A stretch of 21,937 nucleotides of DNA from a virus. Positions 21,819-21,937 of this stretch are shown piece by piece (the first letter of the stretch is position 1; each line of letters begins with the position of its first letter). Under the pieces are notes generated by a model. The model made no database searches. It saw only the letters and a list, made by a program, of their open reading frames with translations, and was not told the DNA's origin. The stretch spans positions 1-21,937 of IMG/VR virus record IMGVR_UViG_3300030099_001209; one strand, written 5' to 3'. A program made the translations under genes and the position numbers.

Positions 21819-21845
21819 CCCCCTAAAAATACCTTAAAAGGGGGT
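21818..21845. repeat. Short hairpin at the end of the right-edge gene
   Basis: ACCCCCT (21818-21824) can pair with AGGGGGT (21839-21845) around a 14-nt loop that contains the stop codon of the minus-strand gene. No T-tract follows on either strand, so it is a poor intrinsic terminator. It might protect the mRNA end or weaken transcription passing into the primase gene. Confidence 0.35.
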
Positions 21846-21937
21846 ATCTTCTTGGTTTTCAGCTACAGCTTTCGCCTCCCCTTTCATCACTGATGATCGA
21901 AAGCTTTTCGCTTCATCAAACAGAGCCTTGGTATCAA
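21834..21937 (-). CDS. C-terminal fragment of a gene running off the right edge, SSB-like tail
   Basis: The frame is open from the window edge to a TAA at 21836-21834 and encodes 33 residues reading DTKALFDEAKSFRSSVMKGE, then AKAVAENQEDTPF. The acidic tail with a final Thr-Pro-Phe resembles the SSB C-terminal tip (Asp-Asp-Asp-Ile-Pro-Phe). It is on the same strand as and upstream of the primase, where phages often encode SSB, recombinase or DUF669/DUF2815-type proteins. Candidate identities are therefore a single-stranded DNA-binding protein or a recombination partner, but 33 residues cannot decide. Codon use looks ordinary and the stop is clean, so I believe the frame is real. Confidence 0.65.
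   Translation of the reverse strand, partial: DTKALFDEAKSFRSSVMKGEAKAVAENQEDTPF

Noticed and set aside
21818-21845. Intrinsic terminator downstream of the right-edge gene
   Set aside because: The 7-bp stem has a 14-nt loop and no T-tract on either strand; it is recorded only as a hairpin.
1-21937. tRNA genes, CRISPR arrays, integrase, insertion sequences or phage RNA polymerase
   Set aside because: None was recognised by eye. Inverted and direct repeats seen are too few or too short for CRISPR or mobile elements, and all long frames are accounted for by other proteins.

Overview
The window looks like part of the genome of a tailed bacteriophage with a short, podovirus-like tail, of the kind found in uncultured marine viral assemblies and pelagiphage-like genomes. 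The reasons are the wall-to-wall coding with 1-nt and 4-nt gene overlaps, the AT-rich composition, a P22 gp10-like tail hub protein with two large internal (ejection-type) virion proteins and no tape measure, a T4-type lysozyme, and a compact phage replication set. No host genes, tRNAs, rRNAs, CRISPR arrays or insertion sequences were seen. The host cannot be identified from the sequence; an AT-rich marine alphaproteobacterium is a guess.

Left part, + strand, about 1-5995 (adhesion and tail fibres). It opens with the 3' end of a tail-assembly-like gene. A C1q-like fibre protein, a small conserved protein and a fibre-shaft protein follow. Then come four tandem paralogous genes (1587-3143) that all end in Gly-Asp-Leu-Ala, a Ser/Thr-rich repeat protein, a 575-residue fibre with a self-cleaving S74 chaperone domain, and a small Ser/Gly-rich structural protein. 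Almost all of this block looks like host-contact equipment.

Middle part, + strand, 5995-16362 (tail hub, ejection and lysis). A gp10-like hub protein is followed by three small conserved virion-associated proteins, a Gln/Ala-rich 308-residue protein, two large putative ejection proteins (851 and 1062 residues), and a lysozyme with the complete Glu-Asp-Thr catalytic triad. Most junctions are TAATG or ATGA overlaps, so the block reads as one translationally coupled transcript.

Right part, - strand, 21937-16359 (replication). Read leftward it holds the C-terminus of an unknown protein with an SSB-like acidic tail, a short intergenic region with a candidate promoter and a 10-bp inverted repeat, an archaeo-eukaryotic-type primase that also ends in an SSB-like tail (DIPF), an AlpA-like helix-turn-helix protein, an SF1 helicase, a DUF6378-like protein and a family A DNA polymerase. 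The polymerase has Leu at the position equivalent to E. coli Phe762. Primase, helicase and polymerase together can make a phage replisome, with the missing SSB function perhaps supplied by the gene running off the right edge.

The two arms meet tail to tail at 16359-16362, where the stop codons of lysozyme and polymerase overlap, leaving no room for an intergenic terminator. No stretch over 300 bases lacks a gene; the longest non-coding stretch is 21750-21833.
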